From contig NZ_FUID01000002.1 in NCBI RefSeq assembly GCF_900163635.1, positions 62,001 to 126,000 of the forward strand: DNA of 64,000 nt. Direction: 5' to 3'. Below the pieces are notes generated by a model. It saw only the letters and a program-made list of their open reading frames with translations, had not been told where the DNA came from and did not search any database. Position 1 is the stretch's first letter. The number at the start of each line of letters is the position of its first letter. This DNA comes from Leucobacter sp. 7(1) (GTDB lineage: Bacteria; Actinomycetota; Actinomycetes; Actinomycetales; Microbacteriaceae). Both the position numbers and the translations under genes were made by a program. Shown piece after piece: positions 50,430-59,850 of the stretch.

Positions 50430-53003
50430 CTACCCGAGGCGGGGCGAGCGCGCCCCGGACAACTCCTCAACGAAGCCCAGATCCTGCCGTCGCTCCACCT
50501 GCGCTTTTTTCATGATCCGATGCATGTGGCTCTCGACAGTGCGTACGGAAAGCACAAGTTCATCAGCGATTCCCTGATTGGACTTCCCGGCGATGGCGAG
50601 CCCGGCGATCTGGATCTCGCGCGCGCTGAACTGCACGCCCCCCGAGCGCAGTCGGCGCTCACCGTACTCCCCCGGGGCCAGCGATTCGCGCAGTTCCCTG
50701 AGCCGTGATTCGCCGCGATCCGTCGCCGCTGAGTCCTCCCGCAACTTTGCCAGCCGGATGCACTCCCGGTACGCCCCCAGCGCGTCCCCGAACTGTCCCA
50801 GCTCCGTGAACACCGCAGCCATCTGCTCCATGTCACCCAGGTCTTCTCTGAGCACCGCGGTGACATAGCGCACCCGATCAGTGACGTACGGTGAGTGCAC
50901 GGCCGCGAGTCGCGGTCGCAGCCGCTCCAGCCGCTCCTCCGAGAGATCAAACTCAAGTGCGGTCAGATACACAAGTGCCGCATTCAGGTGTGCCCCGCGC
51001 TCCCAGAGTTCCGTGCCGCCCTGCTCTGCATGATCCGCCCCGGCACCCGGGCTCTGCTCGGCGGCGATGACGCGCGCCGTCGCCCAGCTTCGGGAGCCGC
51101 CGGGCAGCAGGCTGTCCGGCACCGCTGAGTGCTCGTACACCGCTTGCAACGCACGAGCCGCGTCCAGGTTTCCCTGCCCCACCGCGAGGACAGTCCCCAT
51201 CACGAGGAAGGACAGGTGCACAAACGGCGGCTGCCGGATCGGCTCCCCCAGCGAAAACGCCAGCTGGATCGATTCCTCGGCCCGGCGTACCCGTCCGTCG
51301 TGCAGATCGAGCAGCGCGAGAAGATAGCAGTACCCGCGGATCGCGACATTATCGAAGGAGTCCTTCGCTTCGGCGAGCCCCTGCTCCGCGCTGCGCCTGG
51401 CCCGCTCGCAGTACCCCGCGAAGTAGTCCGTGACGATCAGGAAGCCCATCCGATCAATCTCCCCGGTGAACGGCTCCAGCTTGTTCGCGTCGTCGTAGTG
51501 CGCCTTCGCTTCAACAACGCGCCCCCCGCGCAGCAGTTCGCTGCCGATGGCCATGTGCGTCGCGGCGCGCACCTGCGCGTCGAGTGCTGGGTCCTCCGGA
51601 TCCGGCAACAGCGACGAGTCAGCCGCTGGGAAGACCGCCCGCTCGATCTCGAAAATCCGGACACCGAACAGTGCACCGAGCCGCGGGAAACGACCGGCTG
51701 CCGCGCGCAGACTGTCAATGGCCCGCTGGAACTCACCCGTGATGAACAGCCAGTGATCCGCCCGCAGGAACTCCCACCGTACGAGCATCTGCTCGGACTC
51801 GTGCTCGGAGAGCAACGCCACATCAGCGAACAGCGCTTCAAGTTCCTCAGCCGTCGCTCCGGAGGCCACCGAAACCTCAATGAGATTCGCCAGAGTTTCG
51901 CGCGACGGGGACCGGCTCCACTCGGTCTGGGCGACAAGCAGCCGGTTCCGGAGGTGCTCATGCACCAGACGCACAAACGGCGCATCCGGGCTCTGCGACA
52001 TTGCCGGAAGCCGGAACTGCACGCTTGCCTCAGTGCCCGAGCGCAGGTGCGCCTCGAGCTTCGCGCTCAGGCGGTGTCGCCGCGCAGCCGCCGGGCGGTG
52101 CCTGAAGAAATCGACGAGCAGTGGCGGCTGCACGGTCACCAGCAGGCGCCCGGCCGAGGGAAAAAACCCGATCAGGGAGAGCTCCTCGAGTTGCGTCGGA
52201 ACCTCCGGACCCGTGAACTCCATCAGGGTGTCGATGTCAACAACTCCGAGTAGCGACAGGATCTCCAGGGCATCCCACTGCTCGTCGCTCAATTCAGCGA
52301 GGAGCGCATCGATATACGGAATCAGGGCGTTACTCCAAAACGAGTCGGAGGTAGCCCAACGACCATGTTCAAGCTGCAGCCGATCCTCGTAGATGGCGGC
52401 GCGCACCATGGTGATCGCGAGGCCCACGTTCCCGCCCGAACTCGCAAACACGTGACTCATCGCGCTCGAGTGCAGTGGGGTGCCGGTCGCCTGCGTGAGC
52501 GCCTCGCTGAGGTCGTCGAAGCCCAGCGGTCCGAGATGTACCCCGAAGCCCGGCGCGATACTCATCCCCTCAAGTTGGTTCCCGATTCGGTTGCGCGACG
52601 AGCCCGGGAGTCGACTCAGAACGGTTGGAGTGTGCAGCACACTACAGACGGCAGACAGCGCCCCCCAGCTCGCGTCGTCGATAAACTCGGCGTCCTCAAG
52701 CACAAGCAGAGAACGCGGCGAGGCAAGCAACTCCTCCAGCTCGCTCACCACAACCCGCGGGGACCCCGGGCGACCCTGCGCGACAGAGCTCAGGCCGGCG
52801 AGGGCGAGGCTCGCGAACGGGGTGTTCCGGTATGCGTACAACCCCCGAACCTCAATGACGTGCCACGTGAGGTTCCGAAAATGGGTCACGACCTGCGTGA
52901 TGAAGTGCGTTTTCCCCGACCCGTGCACGCCGATCACTTCGACGGACCCGCCCGCAGCCACTACGCTCGCAGTCCGGCTCAGTGCCCTCGCTCGATTCTC
53001 CAT
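50430..53003 (-). CDS. LAL-type LuxR regulator (ATPase-containing)
   Basis: 857-aa regulator. An N-terminal P-loop domain (Walker A GVHGSGKTHF about residue 24; LLVLEDAEFIDD as Walker B) and a long central alpha-helical region (TPR-like) precede a C-terminal LuxR HTH (residues about 785-845): FSAREIQIAGLAIAGKSNQG, ADELVLSVRTVESHMHRIM. Divergent from a paralogue of the same size. Such proteins respond to ATP and a ligand; the target genes are unknown. Confidence 0.92.
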   Translation of the reverse strand: MENRARALSRTASVVAAGGSVEVIGVHGSGKTHFITQVVTHFRNLTWHVIEVRGLYAYRNTPFASLALAGLSSVAQGRPGSPRVVVSELEELLASPRSLLVLEDAEFIDDASWGALSAVCSVLHTPTVLSRLPGSSRNRIGNQLEGMSIAPGFGVHLGPLGFDDLSEALTQATGTPLHSSAMSHVFASSGGNVGLAITMVRAAIYEDRLQLEHGRWATSDSFWSNALIPYIDALLAELSDEQWDALEILSLLGVVDIDTLMEFTGPEVPTQLEELSLIGFFPSAGRLLVTVQPPLLVDFFRHRPAAARRHRLSAKLEAHLRSGTEASVQFRLPAMSQSPDAPFVRLVHEHLRNRLLVAQTEWSRSPSRETLANLIEVSVASGATAEELEALFADVALLSEHESEQMLVRWEFLRADHWLFITGEFQRAIDSLRAAAGRFPRLGALFGVRIFEIERAVFPAADSSLLPDPEDPALDAQVRAATHMAIGSELLRGGRVVEAKAHYDDANKLEPFTGEIDRMGFLIVTDYFAGYCERARRSAEQGLAEAKDSFDNVAIRGYCYLLALLDLHDGRVRRAEESIQLAFSLGEPIRQPPFVHLSFLVMGTVLAVGQGNLDAARALQAVYEHSAVPDSLLPGGSRSWATARVIAAEQSPGAGADHAEQGGTELWERGAHLNAALVYLTALEFDLSEERLERLRPRLAAVHSPYVTDRVRYVTAVLREDLGDMEQMAAVFTELGQFGDALGAYRECIRLAKLREDSAATDRGESRLRELRESLAPGEYGERRLRSGGVQFSAREIQIAGLAIAGKSNQGIADELVLSVRTVESHMHRIMKKAQVERRQDLGFVEELSGARSPRLG

Positions 53004-53353
53004 GCTGCACTGCCGTTCTCGTGTGGGAGGAAACCTGTGCCACGACAGTACTCCTGATCAGGCAGGTTTCGCGCGTGTGGGCGGGAGTTTTGCGCGGATG
53101 GCCGCTCGACAGCGTGTGCGGGCGTTCCCCCACGCTGCTGCCACGCACTGCTGAGTCCCGCGCGCGGACTACTGCTTTTTGTCGTGCCCGTCCGTGATGG
53201 CTGCGGTATCTGCCATACCGAGCACTGCAAGGGCCCCCTCCAGCAGTAACGCCGGGTCCGCACACTGCACACTTTTCACAGGCTCCGCGGAGCCGCCCTG
53301 ACCTGACAGACACCCCTCAACACCAGGCCCCTCACCCACTGAAAGGCTGCACA
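53004..53353. promoter_or_regulatory. Divergent promoter region of two LAL regulators
   Basis: 350-bp spacer with no gene. Contains the perfect palindrome CCTGATCAGG (53053-53062) and GAAACCTG (53030-53037) paired with CAGGTTTC (53063-53070), an 8-bp perfect inverted repeat with a 25-nt spacer. This is a candidate regulatory site for one or both regulators. Nothing else stands out. Confidence 0.5.
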
Positions 53354-55948
53354 TTGCGTCGTCATCCCTCGCGAGACCTCCCCCGCCTCAGCCACAGTGT
53401 GCGGCGAGGCACAAGTGTGAACGTCATCGGAGACCCCGGAAGCGGGCGCTCCACACTGCTCCGCGGGCTGGATGACTCGCTCGTTGGCCGTGACTGGACA
53501 GTGGTCCGGATCCTGGGCCACGCAACGTTCCGAAACACCCCACTGGCCGCCCTCGCCCTCGCGGGCGTTGGCCCGGGAAAAGACACCCGGCAGCAAGCAT
53601 TCATCGCCTCCCTCACCACCGCCATCGACGAGCTCGTGACCAAGCTTGTGCCCGATCGCTCCGCGATTCTTGTTGACGACTGGGACGACCTCGATGATGC
53701 GAGCTGGGGCGTGATCTCCGCGGTCCGGGCCCGAACCGGCGTCCCCGTCATCACCGCGCGGCACCCACCGCGCCCCGGAAGCGAGCTCACCACGCGCTCC
53801 GCCCAGACAAGTTACGGCACCGCACACGAGCTTCGGATCCAGCCGCTCTCGTTCTCCGAGCTCGCGCAGATCCTGCAGTCGCGCCTGGACGCACCCCTCA
53901 GCCAGAACACACTGAGCAGGATCTACGCGAAAAGCGGGGGCAACCCCGGACTCGCCCTCGCGCTCGTCGACGCCGCGGTCTCGGGCGGGAAACTCGTGTT
54001 GCAAGATGGTCTGTGGTGCGGTGCGCAGGATCTCTGGACCAATACGCTGGGTGCCGCAGCCCGCGTGCTCCTCGATCGGCTCACCCCTCGCCAGCGCGAC
54101 CTGCTCGAGGTGCTCGCAACGGTGGGCACAGTGAACCTCGACACGGTGGCCCAGCACTCCGATCTGGAGGACATTGAGCAGCTCGAAACCGAGGGGTTCA
54201 TCGCCCTATTCCCCTCCGACAGCGCGACGTTTGTGACCGTCGAGCCGCCCCTGCTCGTCGAGTACTTCCGCCACGAAACCGCGTACGCGCGTCGATACCG
54301 CTTGGCGACCGCGGTCGCATCGGGGCTCGGCACCGCCGACGGAATGATGGAGGCCGTCCGCGCGGCACCGCGCGGGGAAACCCGAGATGCCCGCCTTGTC
54401 AGGTTGGTACATGAGCGGGCCCGCGAAGAGCAGCTTGCCGCGCAGCAGGCCTGGCGCGTTCGGCCGTCAATTGCCACCGCAACGCGGGCGATGCGCGCCG
54501 GGATGCTTGCCACGGCGGCGGCTCCCGCGGATCTCGAGAGCATCGTGGCCGAGGCTGAACACCTGCCACGCACCGAGCTCGAAGAACTCGAGTGGGTCCT
54601 TGCCCGGACCGATGCGCTCATCGCATTCGACATGGACACCGAGCGTGCCATTGAGCTGCTCCGGGAGGCAGCCCCCCGCTGCGGCGCCTACACCGATGTG
54701 CTCGTGGCGCGAGAAGCCTACATTGCCCTCGTCTATGCGGACTCCCTGGAACCCGCACGCGCACTCCAAGATGCACCGGCAGATGCACCGCCGCGATCCC
54801 GCGCAGCAGTCTGGGTGGGGCAGGCCATCCTCGCGCTCATCGAAGGCAGACTTTCCGAGTGCCGAGAGCTCTGGGACCGGATCGCCGCCCTGCCCGCACA
54901 CGTTCTCGCCCCGGACCCCTCGATCCGGGCGGCTACCCTCGTCTTCCAGGGCGCTGCGGACTACCTCGATGGCGATCCCGCTGCGGCCATTGAGACCGCG
55001 CTCGCCGAATTCTCCCGCGCACTGAGCAGCCGGGACGTCACGACGATCCTGGCACAGGGATCGCTCTGCGCTACGCTGCTCCTGCTGGAGAGCCGACATG
55101 AGGAGGCCGCCGAGGTGCTGGAGTGCACCACGATGCTCGGTATGCCCGCGATCACACCGGCGTTTGTGCCGCTGACGCTCGCCATTTCCGGGTCGGTGCT
55201 CGCCTCCCGACGCGGGAATCGTGGCCTCGCAGAGCAGCATCTCGCGGAGTTCGACCGCATCACCAACGGCGCAGTGCACCTCCCGGGAGCCAGCCGCAGC
55301 TGGGCGAGTATGCAGGCGCTCACGAGCGTCGGAAAACGCCGAGAGGCCGCCGACCTCTCCCTGGCCGCGGGCGACGAACACTGGAGCCGGGGCCGGGCCC
55401 TCGCCGCGGCCTACGCCTACCTCGCGGCGCTCGACGTCGACCCGAGCGTCGAGCGCCTGGCGCACGCCGAGGCGCGCCTCGCGGCTGTCGACAGCAACAC
55501 AATTCGAGTGCTGACGCAGAACGCCCGAGCCTGGGCACTGCGGGACCGCACTGAACTGGTGCGGCTGGCCGAGCAGTACGCGCAGCAGGGGCAAACGTCG
55601 CTCGCGATCTCCGCGTACCGCCGCGCCGCGGTGATCGCCCGGACGGACGGACAACCCGGCGAGGTGCGCGACATCGATGCCCGTCTGGCCCTTGTGCTCG
55701 CCCACGTTCCGGCGGGCCGCTACGACCCGCGGCGCGGCAGCCACACGATCGTGGAGCTCAGTAACCGCGAGCTCCGGATCGCGCAGCTCGCACGCACAGG
55801 CCTCACAAACCAGCAGATCGCAGACGAGCTGATCCTGTCGGTGCGGACTGTCGAGAGCCACCTCTACCGGATCATGCGCAAGCTCGGCATCGACCGGCGG
55901 GCGGAGCTTGCCGACCACATCGCGAGCGATCACCCCGACGCGCTGTAG
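53354..55948 (+). CDS. LAL-type LuxR regulator with altered P-loop
   Basis: 864-aa paralogue of the divergent regulator, from TTG 53354 (AAAGG 7 nt upstream). The P loop reads GDPGSGRST: the expected Walker A lysine is Arg, which often lowers nucleotide hydrolysis. Walker B is AILVDDWDDLDD. The C-terminal HTH (about residues 795-855) has LSNRELRIAQLARTGLTNQQ, then ADELILSVRTVESHLYRIMR. The two probably arose by duplication and inversion and diverged at the ATPase site. Confidence 0.9.
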   Translation: MRRHPSRDLPRLSHSVRRGTSVNVIGDPGSGRSTLLRGLDDSLVGRDWTVVRILGHATFRNTPLAALALAGVGPGKDTRQQAFIASLTTAIDELVTKLVPDRSAILVDDWDDLDDASWGVISAVRARTGVPVITARHPPRPGSELTTRSAQTSYGTAHELRIQPLSFSELAQILQSRLDAPLSQNTLSRIYAKSGGNPGLALALVDAAVSGGKLVLQDGLWCGAQDLWTNTLGAAARVLLDRLTPRQRDLLEVLATVGTVNLDTVAQHSDLEDIEQLETEGFIALFPSDSATFVTVEPPLLVEYFRHETAYARRYRLATAVASGLGTADGMMEAVRAAPRGETRDARLVRLVHERAREEQLAAQQAWRVRPSIATATRAMRAGMLATAAAPADLESIVAEAEHLPRTELEELEWVLARTDALIAFDMDTERAIELLREAAPRCGAYTDVLVAREAYIALVYADSLEPARALQDAPADAPPRSRAAVWVGQAILALIEGRLSECRELWDRIAALPAHVLAPDPSIRAATLVFQGAADYLDGDPAAAIETALAEFSRALSSRDVTTILAQGSLCATLLLLESRHEEAAEVLECTTMLGMPAITPAFVPLTLAISGSVLASRRGNRGLAEQHLAEFDRITNGAVHLPGASRSWASMQALTSVGKRREAADLSLAAGDEHWSRGRALAAAYAYLAALDVDPSVERLAHAEARLAAVDSNTIRVLTQNARAWALRDRTELVRLAEQYAQQGQTSLAISAYRRAAVIARTDGQPGEVRDIDARLALVLAHVPAGRYDPRRGSHTIVELSNRELRIAQLARTGLTNQQIADELILSVRTVESHLYRIMRKLGIDRRAELADHIASDHPDAL

Positions 55949-55993
55949 CGCGATTGGGTGATGAACACACCCACCACGCGCAGAAAACGAAAC

Positions 55994-56025
55994 AGCCCCG
56001 GTCAGAATTGATTCTGACCGGGGCT
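55994..56025. terminator. Bidirectional terminator downstream of the LAL gene
   Basis: Perfect 15-bp inverted repeat (55994-56008 with 56011-56025), TG at the centre. It lies 46 nt after the LAL stop and immediately before the distal att repeat. It was probably the terminator of tRNA-Pro before the island inserted. Confidence 0.75.
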
Positions 56026-56030
56026 TCTCG

Positions 56031-56067
56031 TCGGGATGACAGGATTTGAACCTGCGACCCCGTCGTC
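56031..56067 (-). repeat. Distal att-site repeat (3' part of tRNA-Pro)
   Basis: 37 bp identical to the 3' portion of the tRNA-Pro gene at 59851-59887. It lacks the rest of the tRNA, so it is a duplicated attachment site, not a working gene. Confidence 0.9.
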
Positions 56068-56646
56068 AAAAGCCCTGATCAAGATTGCTTTCGAGGCGAT
56101 ACGGATGACTACGGTTCCCTGGCGTTGGTTAGGGATGCGGCGTTGCGCCCGTTCCGAGTGTAGCCGGCCAGTTCGGGGTCGTCACGGTTGATTTACCTGG
56201 GTTTTGCGTGCCCCCCCCGGCCCGACCTGTTCGCCAGAAAGGTCGGCACTTCCGAGCTGTCTCGGAGCTAGCCAGTCAGCAAGGATGAGGGTGATCATTC
56301 AGAGTCACCGTAAGAACTTGATTCAGCTCCCCGAGGCGCAAGATAGACGGCCCTGCCGAATCGGCGTCATCGTACTGCAGGAACCAACGGTGCCGTCGAT
56401 TTGACGGATCCGTTCCCGCAAAGGCTCGGTGGGGTCGATTCAACTCCACCGAACCCCCTCCGCAGCCAAGCCGGGGGCGACCCCGCAGATCGACCGTGGG
56501 ACGAGAGCTACCGGAGGCCGTCACGCCCGCCTTACACGCAGCGTTCCGCTGCACCTTCCCACACGGCGACTTCATCCCGCGGACTAAAGTCAGTGGCCTC
56601 TCGTACCATTCAGACCAGGACGCCATTTCCGGAGGCGAGGCATGGC
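56068..56646. other. Island flank without a clear gene
   Basis: No credible gene. Open frames here lack a ribosome-binding site and show no family resemblance. It may be decayed mobile-element sequence. Confidence 0.5.
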
Positions 56647-57105
56647 ATGACGGATCGAATCTGGCTCTATGTCCCCTACACCCAAAAGGACACCGCAAAG
56701 GCGGCTGAGGCATGGTGGGATCCCGAGGCCAAGAGTTGGTACGCATCGCGCCCCGGAATGCGGGCGTTGGATCGCCGGCTGCGTGCACCCAACGCCGAAC
56801 TCCTCGACTTCTCAACTACCCCAACACCGCTATACAGGGAACCCTCGGCAAACTCAGGCGTGACTCTCGATGCGTCCGATGACCTTGCCACGATACTCCA
56901 AGGCGCAACTGCGGATGAACCTCGCCGTGGGCGATACGCGCTCCCTATGGGTGGTTCTGCCACATGCGCGACTCCGACACCCACAGCGAAGAAGCGCAGA
57001 TCGCCACGGTACGGCGGCGCCCCTTACACAAGCCACTCATCATCACACAGCCGAATGAATGGCGGCACGTACTCCAACACCGCAATGACGTGGATTGGCG
57101 ATTGA
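56647..57105 (+). CDS. DUF5710-like protein, C-terminus possibly frameshifted
   Basis: 152 aa. The N-terminus IWLYVPYTQKDTAKAAEAWW, followed by DPEAKSWYASRPG, matches the short DUF5710-type motif found in mobile-element proteins. From about residue 80 the sequence loses ordinary codon usage while frame 2 and then frame 0 (see next entry) become better, so a frameshift or decay is likely. ATG 56647 follows GGAGG by 11 nt. Function unknown. Confidence 0.55.
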   Translation: MTDRIWLYVPYTQKDTAKAAEAWWDPEAKSWYASRPGMRALDRRLRAPNAELLDFSTTPTPLYREPSANSGVTLDASDDLATILQGATADEPRRGRYALPMGGSATCATPTPTAKKRRSPRYGGAPYTSHSSSHSRMNGGTYSNTAMTWIGD

Positions 57106-57242
57106 ACGCGCATATCACCAACCTGATGAGCCGAGCGATCCCGCCAAATACTGCGGTCAGATGGAACCCGCAAATGCGTTTCTTTGAATCCGTCACAGGA
57201 AAGTTCGTCGATTGGAAGGAACTCCGCGCCCGACAAAGCTAA
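56964..57242 (+). CDS. Hypothetical protein, 92 aa, of the tRNA island
   Basis: High third-position GC and ordinary codon use, with residues HITNLMSRAIPPNTAVRWNP and a C-terminal FVDWKELRARQS. It overlaps the previous gene. It may be the true C-terminus of the DUF5710-like gene separated by frameshifts. Not recognised otherwise. Confidence 0.5.
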   Translation: MRDSDTHSEEAQIATVRRRPLHKPLIITQPNEWRHVLQHRNDVDWRLNAHITNLMSRAIPPNTAVRWNPQMRFFESVTGKFVDWKELRARQS

Positions 57243-57506
57243 GAGCACCTACCCCCCAGTGACAAATGGCGAGCAGGCGCCTTGCCCGCATCGACCAGGA
57301 AGCCTAGCGGACGGGCCCAGAACGCTGTCGTTGACCGGAACGAGGTTGATTTGCGCGCCCGCGGCCCCCGAGCGCATCCGTCGTGAAGGCCTCACCCCCG
57401 AGTACGTACACCCACGACTCGGCCCTCCTCGTCACATCGAGAACACCACGCCTACCCGAACACCCGCAGGCTTGCCCCAGAGGCCTCCAGTCCGCAACAC
57501 CTGCCG
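57243..57506. other. Spacer upstream of the hipBA repeats
   Basis: No credible gene, RNA or repeat is seen here. Confidence 0.5.
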
Positions 57507-57641
57507 CGATGTTAGGTTCTTCGAACACTGCATCGATGTTAGATTATTCGCACACTGCATCGATGTTAATCATACTTGCCATCTTGTCCATGTTATACTT
57601 ATCTGACATCGATTTGATGTTATGTTTTTGCGACACTTTGA
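57507..57641 (+). repeat. Five 27-bp direct repeats upstream of hipB
   Basis: Units start at 57507, 57534, 57561, 57588 and 57615, each opening with CGATGTTA or a one-base variant (CCATGTTA, TGATGTTA). The first two are close to identical over 27 bp; later ones share mainly the 8-bp core. The array ends 14 bp before the hipB ATG, with TATACT (57594-57599) as a possible -10. Probable HipB-binding or promoter array. Confidence 0.8.
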
Positions 57642-57654
57642 TGGAGGAGGCACC

Positions 57655-58326
57655 ATGCGGATCCAGAAGCCAGCTGACCTTGCTCGCCTCATCAAAACCC
57701 GACGGCAAGCGCAGGGACTCACCCAACAGGACGTAGCCGCCGCCGCCGGAATCACAAGGCAATCGTTGGCGCGGGTTGAGCGTGGGCACGGTGGGGTTTC
57801 GTTTGACACGACGCTCCGCATCTTTGAGCGCCTCGGCATCCAACTCGACGCTGTCTCGCGACCTCAGACTCCTGACGCGTCCCCGGCATGGGCGCGAAAT
57901 CTTGACGATCTTCGAAGAAAGGATGTTGTAGCTTCGATGCCCACGTCGAGAGTCGACGCCCAGGCGATCATCCAGAACATCGACGTCGCCGCACTCGCCA
58001 AGAACCTCAGCAACATCGACACCCAGGCGCTCACCCAAGCGCATATCCGCGATTTGGATGCTTCCCAAACCGCCGCCGTAGCAACAGCGGCTTCTCGGAG
58101 TATTGATGCGACTGCCCTGCTAGCGAACTGGCGGCGCTCCTTCGACCGGATCACCACTCAGTTGCAGGAAAACGCCGCGCACACAGGTGCCGTACTCAAT
58201 GAGAGACAAGCTCGCCATGCCGTTTTGAGCGCAGCGATTGAAGCTGGAGATCCCGACCTCAAACCGTTGACGGATACTCAGAGAGCTCGTCCACCTGAGA
58301 ACACCAGTGAGGTGAGCAATGACTGA
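57655..58326 (+). CDS. hipB: HipB-type antitoxin (XRE family) with long C-terminal domain
   Basis: 223 aa. The HTH (residues about 10-60) includes LIKTRRQAQGLTQQDVAAAA, GITRQSLARVERG. GGAGGAGG lies just before ATG 57655. E. coli HipB is about 90 aa; here about 140 more residues follow, with a repetitive Ala/Ile/Asp-rich helical region (IDVAALAKNLSNIDTQALTQ, DASQTAAVATAAS). It overlaps hipA by 8 bp. It should neutralise the toxin and repress the operon, probably at the upstream repeats. Confidence 0.85.
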   Translation: MRIQKPADLARLIKTRRQAQGLTQQDVAAAAGITRQSLARVERGHGGVSFDTTLRIFERLGIQLDAVSRPQTPDASPAWARNLDDLRRKDVVASMPTSRVDAQAIIQNIDVAALAKNLSNIDTQALTQAHIRDLDASQTAAVATAASRSIDATALLANWRRSFDRITTQLQENAAHTGAVLNERQARHAVLSAAIEAGDPDLKPLTDTQRARPPENTSEVSND

Positions 58327-59620
58327 CGCGCTCGACGTCTACTTGTACGATCGCCAGATCGCGATCATCACGCGACAGGGGGAAAACCTGCAGCTGCGAT
58401 ATCTTCCCGACTACGTCGCCGAGGAGCACCCAGTTCCCATCTCGGTAACGCTCCCCGTTGTCAGTGGAGTCTCCCCGAGCGACACCACCAAGCGTTTCCT
58501 GGAGAACCTTCTCCCTGACCGTCCTGATGTCAAAACCCGGTGGGCCAGAGAAGCCAAACTCACCAGCGATAGCGCCTTTGACCTGCTCTCGGTCTACGGA
58601 GCCGACGTCGCAGGTGCGCTTGAGTTCTATCCTGCGGGCACCACTCCTCGCACCGAAGCCAAGCTTACGCCAGTAAGCGACCAGGCAATCGCAGAGAGAA
58701 TCCGCCAGATCCGGGCAGACGATTCAGATTGGCTCGAACATCACCCGCTTGAAGAAGGATTTTCTCTCGGCGGAGCCCAAGGAAAGTTCGCCCTCGCACG
58801 ACGGAACGGACAGTGGTTCGAACCCACGGGCCAACATCCTTCTACGCACATCTTCAAACCTGGAGTCCACACGCTCCCCGGATCGGATGTCAGCGAACAC
58901 GTCACTCTCCAGGTGGCGCGCAGGTTGGGGTTGAACGTCGCCACGACCGAGATCGGGATTTTCAAGGATGAGCATGTACTCATCGTCGAGAGATTCGATC
59001 GGCTGCCCGTCGGGGACGGATACATTCGCATTCACCAAGAAGACCTCGCGCAAGCTACCGGAACTTCTTTCGTAAACAAGTACGAGCGAGACAGCGGCCC
59101 GAACTATCACGACATCTTCGAGGTTTTCGACCGCGACCTCACTCCCTCCGCGGCGAAACAAGCGAAACAACGCTTTGCCGAGTGCCTCGTCTTCTCGTGG
59201 ATCATCGGACACAACGATGGACACTCCAAGAACTACTCACTCACGCATACACCCGACGCGTCTTACCTATCCCCCTTCTACGACCTCAACACAGCTCTCC
59301 CTTTCGAACTTCCGCACATCGTCCGCGCCAAGAACTACCAGGCCTATGACGGAGTCAAGCTTGCGTTCTCCGTCGACGGGGCCGCGACTCTTGGTGAGTT
59401 CGGACCAGAAGCCATCCACGTCCTGGAAGGTGACGCGGAGCTTGACCCCGGGCACCTAACTGTCTTTGCATTCCATATCGGAACGAATCTGCAGACAACT
59501 CTCAACGAAGTGATCGGCGAACTGCCCGAGTCCCTTCAAGAACTCAGTGCCGTCAAGCTTTTCCCCTACGCGGCCTTTGCTCAAACGTTGCGGGTTCGCG
59601 ACCGCCTTGCACCCGCATAA
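58319..59620 (+). CDS. hipA: HipA-type kinase toxin
   Basis: 433-aa Ser/Thr kinase toxin of the phosphatidylinositol-3/4-kinase superfamily. It keeps the glycine loop EGFSLGGAQGKFAL (Ser149, GGAQGK 151-156), the catalytic loop GHNDGHSKNYSL near residue 300, and PFYDLNTALPF as the metal-binding Asp motif. Known HipA proteins phosphorylate glutamyl-tRNA synthetase and induce persistence. Active-site residues look intact. Confidence 0.93.
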   Translation: MTDALDVYLYDRQIAIITRQGENLQLRYLPDYVAEEHPVPISVTLPVVSGVSPSDTTKRFLENLLPDRPDVKTRWAREAKLTSDSAFDLLSVYGADVAGALEFYPAGTTPRTEAKLTPVSDQAIAERIRQIRADDSDWLEHHPLEEGFSLGGAQGKFALARRNGQWFEPTGQHPSTHIFKPGVHTLPGSDVSEHVTLQVARRLGLNVATTEIGIFKDEHVLIVERFDRLPVGDGYIRIHQEDLAQATGTSFVNKYERDSGPNYHDIFEVFDRDLTPSAAKQAKQRFAECLVFSWIIGHNDGHSKNYSLTHTPDASYLSPFYDLNTALPFELPHIVRAKNYQAYDGVKLAFSVDGAATLGEFGPEAIHVLEGDAELDPGHLTVFAFHIGTNLQTTLNEVIGELPESLQELSAVKLFPYAAFAQTLRVRDRLAPA

Positions 59621-59802
59621 CAAAGCAAGACCATACGGCCAGGAGGCCACCATGTTGCTCCTCGATGTCTTCAATCGCACCCGGTGAAGCGCTGCAAGAG
59701 CTAGGCAACAAGAGGCGGGAAGAAGCTACATCGGAGGCCGCGCATTTTCCCATGTGCCCTAAATGTGCCCTGTCCGCCTGCTGGAGCTCTTGGGCAACAA
59801 AA
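59621..59802. other. Island end without a clear gene
   Basis: No credible gene. An 11-codon frame from 59652 follows CAGGAGG, but it is too short to support. Confidence 0.4.
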
Positions 59803-59846
59803 AACCCCCGGAACTTCCGCATGTTTCTGCGGAAGTTCCGGGGGTT
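59803..59846. terminator. Island-borne terminator downstream of tRNA-Pro
   Basis: A perfect 18-bp inverted repeat (59803-59820 with 59829-59846), 8-nt loop, with an A run on its left that is a T tract on the minus strand. It sits 4 nt from the tRNA 3' end and would serve the tRNA after island insertion. Confidence 0.8.
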
Positions 59847-59850
59847 ACTG

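Noticed and set aside
56276-56815. 179-aa minus-strand frame in the island flank
   Set aside because: Poor codon use, no ribosome-binding site and no recognisable domain.
57507-57641. Possible CRISPR array
   Set aside because: Units are contiguous without unique spacers and only the 8-bp core is shared, so this is a regulatory repeat, not CRISPR.
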